A stretch of 64,000 nucleotides of DNA, taken from Metridium senile. Its lineage: Eukaryota; Cnidaria; Anthozoa; Actiniaria; Metridiidae. The stretch spans positions 45,974,379 through 46,038,378 of the forward strand of contig OX459096.1 of NCBI GenBank assembly GCA_949775045.1, written 5' to 3'. A model generated the notes under the pieces. That model was not told where the DNA came from and ran no database searches. It saw only the letters and a program-made list of their open reading frames with translations. Position 1 is the stretch's first letter. Each line of letters opens with the position of its first letter. The position numbers and the translations under genes are program-made. Of this stretch, positions 61,014 through 64,000 are shown one piece after another.

Positions 61014-61201
61014 TACAGAGGAACCCCGTCAACCCGGCCACTCAAGGGACAGCCCAAAGTGGCCGTATTAACGGGGTGGCCACATTAAGCGGGTAAATTT
61101 TATAGAAAATGTATGGACATGCATTTCGTCGGGACCTAAAAAAAAATGGGGTGGCCGTATTCAGCGGGTGGCCGTAACTCGTAAGGCGGGGTTCCAATGT
61201 A
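61014..61201. mobile_element. pogo/Tigger-like MITE (TACAGTGGAACCCCG ends), copy 2
   Basis: 'tacagaggaaccccgtcaac' at the left and 'aaggcggggttccaatgta' at the right, with 'gtggccgtattaacgggg' inside. Opposite orientation to the copy at 43734-43930. Confidence 0.8.
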
Positions 61202-61258
61202 CATGACATGACATTTCTATGGAATGGAACATGTTTAGTTTCATATTTCAGACAATCC

Positions 61259-61560
61259 TTAATTTCGTTTTATTTTAATTCCAGTTTTAAAGGCCAGTCT
61301 ATAAATCACATTTAATATTAATATTACAGTGTAAGGTATACATATATATAAAGGTTGCCGAGAAAACATTTCTGCACTTTTATCCATCCTGTCCTTTGTG
61401 TGGAACAGTAGTTCCGAGGAGTGGTGGAGCCTTGATGAGCACTCATTTTTTTCTTTCTCGTGTCTGTCTTCCTCAACAGTGTTCCCCACAGTAAGCACAA
61501 AAGAAATGGAAACCAATTTTAAAAGAAGTCGTATCTGAGTTCCTCTAGTATAACAAAATT
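61259..61560 (-). other. Open frame with possible signal peptide (unrecognised)
   Basis: On the minus strand a frame runs from an acceptor-like site (GGAACTCAG near 61540) through IRLLLKLVSISFVLTVGNTV, a hydrophobic stretch that could be a signal peptide, into a charged part (EEDRHEKEKNECSSR) and on to about 61260. No start codon in the hydrophobic part and no known domain. It could be an internal exon of a small secreted protein or chance. Confidence 0.2.
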
Positions 61561-63454
61561 TACAAATTTACGCATTTAATATTCAGCAAGTTACTGTTAC
61601 CTATAATACTTATCCCAAAAACATTTTAATTTTTTTAATTTACTCATTTCTTAGTGTTAATACATAAAGTTTTAGTCCTTAAATCAGTTTGAATAACAAA
61701 AATCATGCAGTCAAAAACATTATACTTACTGGCGTTTGTACGTCAATCCTGAATGAATCGGAAACGTCAGTAAGTATCAAATCCTTTTTACGGTGTGCAT
61801 TTTTGCTACTACAATAAATTATTTTCATTATGGCGTTATTTTAGTACCAGAATGCTTTACGAATTCACATTTTTATTCGGATTTTAAAAAACCATCACGT
61901 GAATGGTTGAACTAGTTTTTTTCACAAAAGGTAGGCAATGCATTCTGGTCTACGCTACGATAATAAGCAAACCGCCCATTGATTCCTTTATAGAAACACA
62001 GACGGTATTAAAACCGCTGACATCTATCAATTTGATCTCAATAAAAACCTTCCGAGACCAAACTGAATTTAGTTTTCAAAATGTTCATAATTATTTTACT
62101 GCAAGAAATCGTCATATTTTTTTGGTCAATTTAATGATGTCAACAGTTTTTGGATATACATGGGCTATTTTTAGTCTATTCCAAAATGCTCTATTCTCAT
62201 CATTTGAAGAGGAAGTTATCCTTTTCAATTATTACAGTTCTATACTATGAGTTGTTCCGTAGTCTAGCAAGTACTTAAAATATTGAGCTGGTATAGTTGT
62301 TGATATATTGAGAGGATATTCACACGGTGGCGTGAAGATATGAATTTTATTTTCGAGTGGTGAAAACAATATTTTACGAGCAAGCGCAGCGAGAAAGTAA
62401 AACGAGGAAATAAAATTCATATTTTCAAGCCAACGTGTAATGTTCTTTTTATTATATGGACGAAAAAGAAAAGAACAAATTTTAGGACGCGCGCGTACAT
62501 ACGGGACATCTGGTACATTACTTTTCATATCTTCACTAGTGAAAATATGGAAAATACGAGTGTTTAAGTTTCCGTTAAAACCCTATTATCCATATAATAA
62601 AAAGCAATATTTTCCATGTCAAGCGTCAAATTAGTTCTTTTCATTCAAAAGGTAAACTTTTCTAAAGAACGCATTTAACATTAAATGCAAAAAAAACCCC
62701 ATTGCTTTATAATGCAAGGTCTTAGAATCACAATATTGTTGAAAACACATAAAGAAATACCTAATTGAGTTCTAGAGTTGTATGGATACCAAAAATGCAT
62801 TGTTTTCAGTAAAAGCTAATGATTTCTATAACTAAATAATATTTAAGAATGCATATTTAGGGTAACTCATTCTTTCGCTTATGATAAATCCACTTTAATC
62901 TTTCCGTATCGTGTTGTTTACATGAGAATTGCACTCTTATTCACGAGTTTTTGAAAATCACATTCCTAAATAAAAAGAGATTAAAAGTTGTGTTTTCAAC
63001 AATATCATGAAATGGTTCTACGTTAGTATACAAAAGAATGGGCTTAGAATTATCTAAACTAGAAAAATCCTTACTTTAACGAAAATGACATGTTGGGTCA
63101 ATCTGCTATCTTTTGCGTTGTCCATGAGGTAATTTGAAATGATATGTTTTTTAAAATATTCATCCTATATGGTCGTAGATTAAACCGCTTTTACCTACAT
63201 CCACTAGCCTAACACAGGAAGCCCAATCTGATGGACGCATGCGTAGTTGATTAATTGAATGATTTGCGTTGATGATCCCAATGTCTTTATTTTCTTGACC
63301 TGAAAAATATACATCAATGATATGAATATATATACTAGTATACAATGGTTTTGAGTGCCATACCAAGGAATATCTTACGAGTCACTTGTATTTGTACATG
63401 TTTGTATGCGAAGAAAATAGACGACGAAAAAACATTGTATAACTATTTTATCCC
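61561..63454. other. Intergenic, nothing recognised
   Basis: AT-rich DNA. A 115-codon plus-strand frame at 61903-62250 has no family resemblance. A weak inverted pair 'gatatgaattttattt' / 'aaataaaattcatatt' lies at about 62337-62424. Confidence 0.4.
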
Positions 63455-63845
63455 ACATCATGATAATGATGATAATGTATTTATATAGCGCACTTTCTAT
63501 GTGTATATATTCAAATGCGATTTACACATTGTAGTTAGCTGTTAGTAGTTAGTATATATTAGTGTAAGTGTAGGCCTTTCACTGAGGATGGTCGTGACCT
63601 GCGTCCTCAGTCGTTCTTTTACGTCCCCCCGGTTAATGGTTAGTGTGTGAGTGGCGAGACGGGACCTCCGATTTAACGTCCTTATCCGAGAGGACGCGAA
63701 GCCTAACAATTATAAACCGAAATAAATACAAAGTTATAACATTCTCCTCAATTATTTAAAGACCCTGAGTGATGGTCCGGCTGGGGTTTGAACCCCCGAC
63801 CTCCCGGTTAACAGGCCGTGCTCTCCCAACTGAGCTAACTGTCAA
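63455..63845 (-). mobile_element. tRNA-derived SINE, well preserved
   Basis: On the minus strand the head (about 63845-63774) resembles a tRNA: A-box TAGCTCAGTTGG, a CTGTTAACC loop (GTT anticodon, Asn-like) and B-box GGTTCAAACCC ending CCGGACCA. The 7 bases before the A-box do not pair with the 3' acceptor strand, so this is a SINE head and not a working tRNA gene. The body ('gggtctttaaataattgagg', 'ctctcggataaggac') ends in a 'gcgctatataaatac' tail and ATTATCATC repeats near 63460. A diverged copy is at 8760-9130. Confidence 0.78.
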
Positions 63846-64000
63846 TTTTATTTTTCAATTGACAGTTATCATTATTTTTGCCTTCCAAACCTTAAATTTG
63901 CTCCGGCATTTGCATTGAGTATTGGCAGGCAGCTTAATTTGAGCCCTGCAATATATACAGTTCTCAGCATGTACGTGTGAAATATAAACTATTTTGATAT
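63846..64000. other. Window end, nothing recognised
   Basis: Includes 'ggcattt...tggcaggcag', which resembles 25400-25420 in an RPTP intron ('ggccattggcaggcagc'), so it is probably another dispersed repeat. Confidence 0.35.

Larger units (their letters stand above)
58993..61258. other. Intergenic region upstream of the GPCR
   Basis: I see no gene. Short frames (for example 59648-59917 plus, 59873-60127 minus) have no recognisable domain or consistent splice context. The stretch holds two MITEs (60515-60686 and 61014-61201). Confidence 0.5.

Noticed and set aside
61903..62250. 115-codon plus-strand frame
   Set aside because: No recognisable domain, no splice context, and composition like the surrounding AT-rich DNA.
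63774..63845. Functional tRNA-Asn gene
   Set aside because: A and B boxes and a GTT anticodon position are present, but the acceptor stem cannot pair, and a conserved non-tRNA body and tail follow, so it is a SINE head.

Overview
This looks like nuclear DNA from an animal: AT-rich, intron-dense, and full of microsatellites and small palindromic transposons. The gene content (a receptor tyrosine phosphatase, DNA ligase IV, a rhodopsin-type GPCR, a GNAT-like remnant) and the terminal inverted repeats suggest an early-branching metazoan. An anthozoan cnidarian (coral or sea anemone) is my best guess. That is inference; no species marker is visible.

All four gene-like loci lie on the minus strand, so the genes read from right to left. 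(1) 57891-58793 is an intronless 300-aa class A GPCR. (2) 56102-56890 is a broken GNAT acetyltransferase with no N-terminus and two frameshifts, next to a 0.5-kb palindromic transposon. (3) 33868-54778 is LIG4, reconstructed as 30 exons with consistent splice phases and a 924-residue product carrying all the ligase motifs, tandem BRCTs and the XRCC4-binding linker. (4) 3577-33104 is a receptor-type protein tyrosine phosphatase (RPTP), reconstructed as 28 exons and 1893 residues: signal peptide, mucin-like region, about seven FnIII modules, a polybasic site, one TM helix and tandem phosphatase domains D1 and D2. LIG4 and the RPTP are head-to-tail, with about 760 bp between the LIG4 stop and the RPTP start.

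The introns and flanks are a catalogue of non-autonomous DNA transposons: TTAA-flanked elements (one a 2-kb foldback in the last RPTP intron), pogo/Tigger-like, Harbinger-like, hAT-like and Mutator-like hairpins, several local palindromic families with multiple copies, tRNA-derived SINEs, and a Crypton-like tyrosine recombinase fragment in a LIG4 intron. There are also long microsatellites, including (AAAGC)n, a 1.1-kb CAA/CAG tract, (AT)n, (GGGAAA)n and a 15-bp tandem repeat.

The most interesting gene-level point is that D2 of the RPTP, usually a pseudophosphatase, keeps all the residues expected for catalysis (KNRY, WPD, HCSxGxGRTG). D1 and D2 also have mirrored exon sizes. I found no evidence of a multi-gene operon-like or defence system. 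The genes are ordinary animal loci that probably act independently in cell signalling, DNA repair and receptor signalling.
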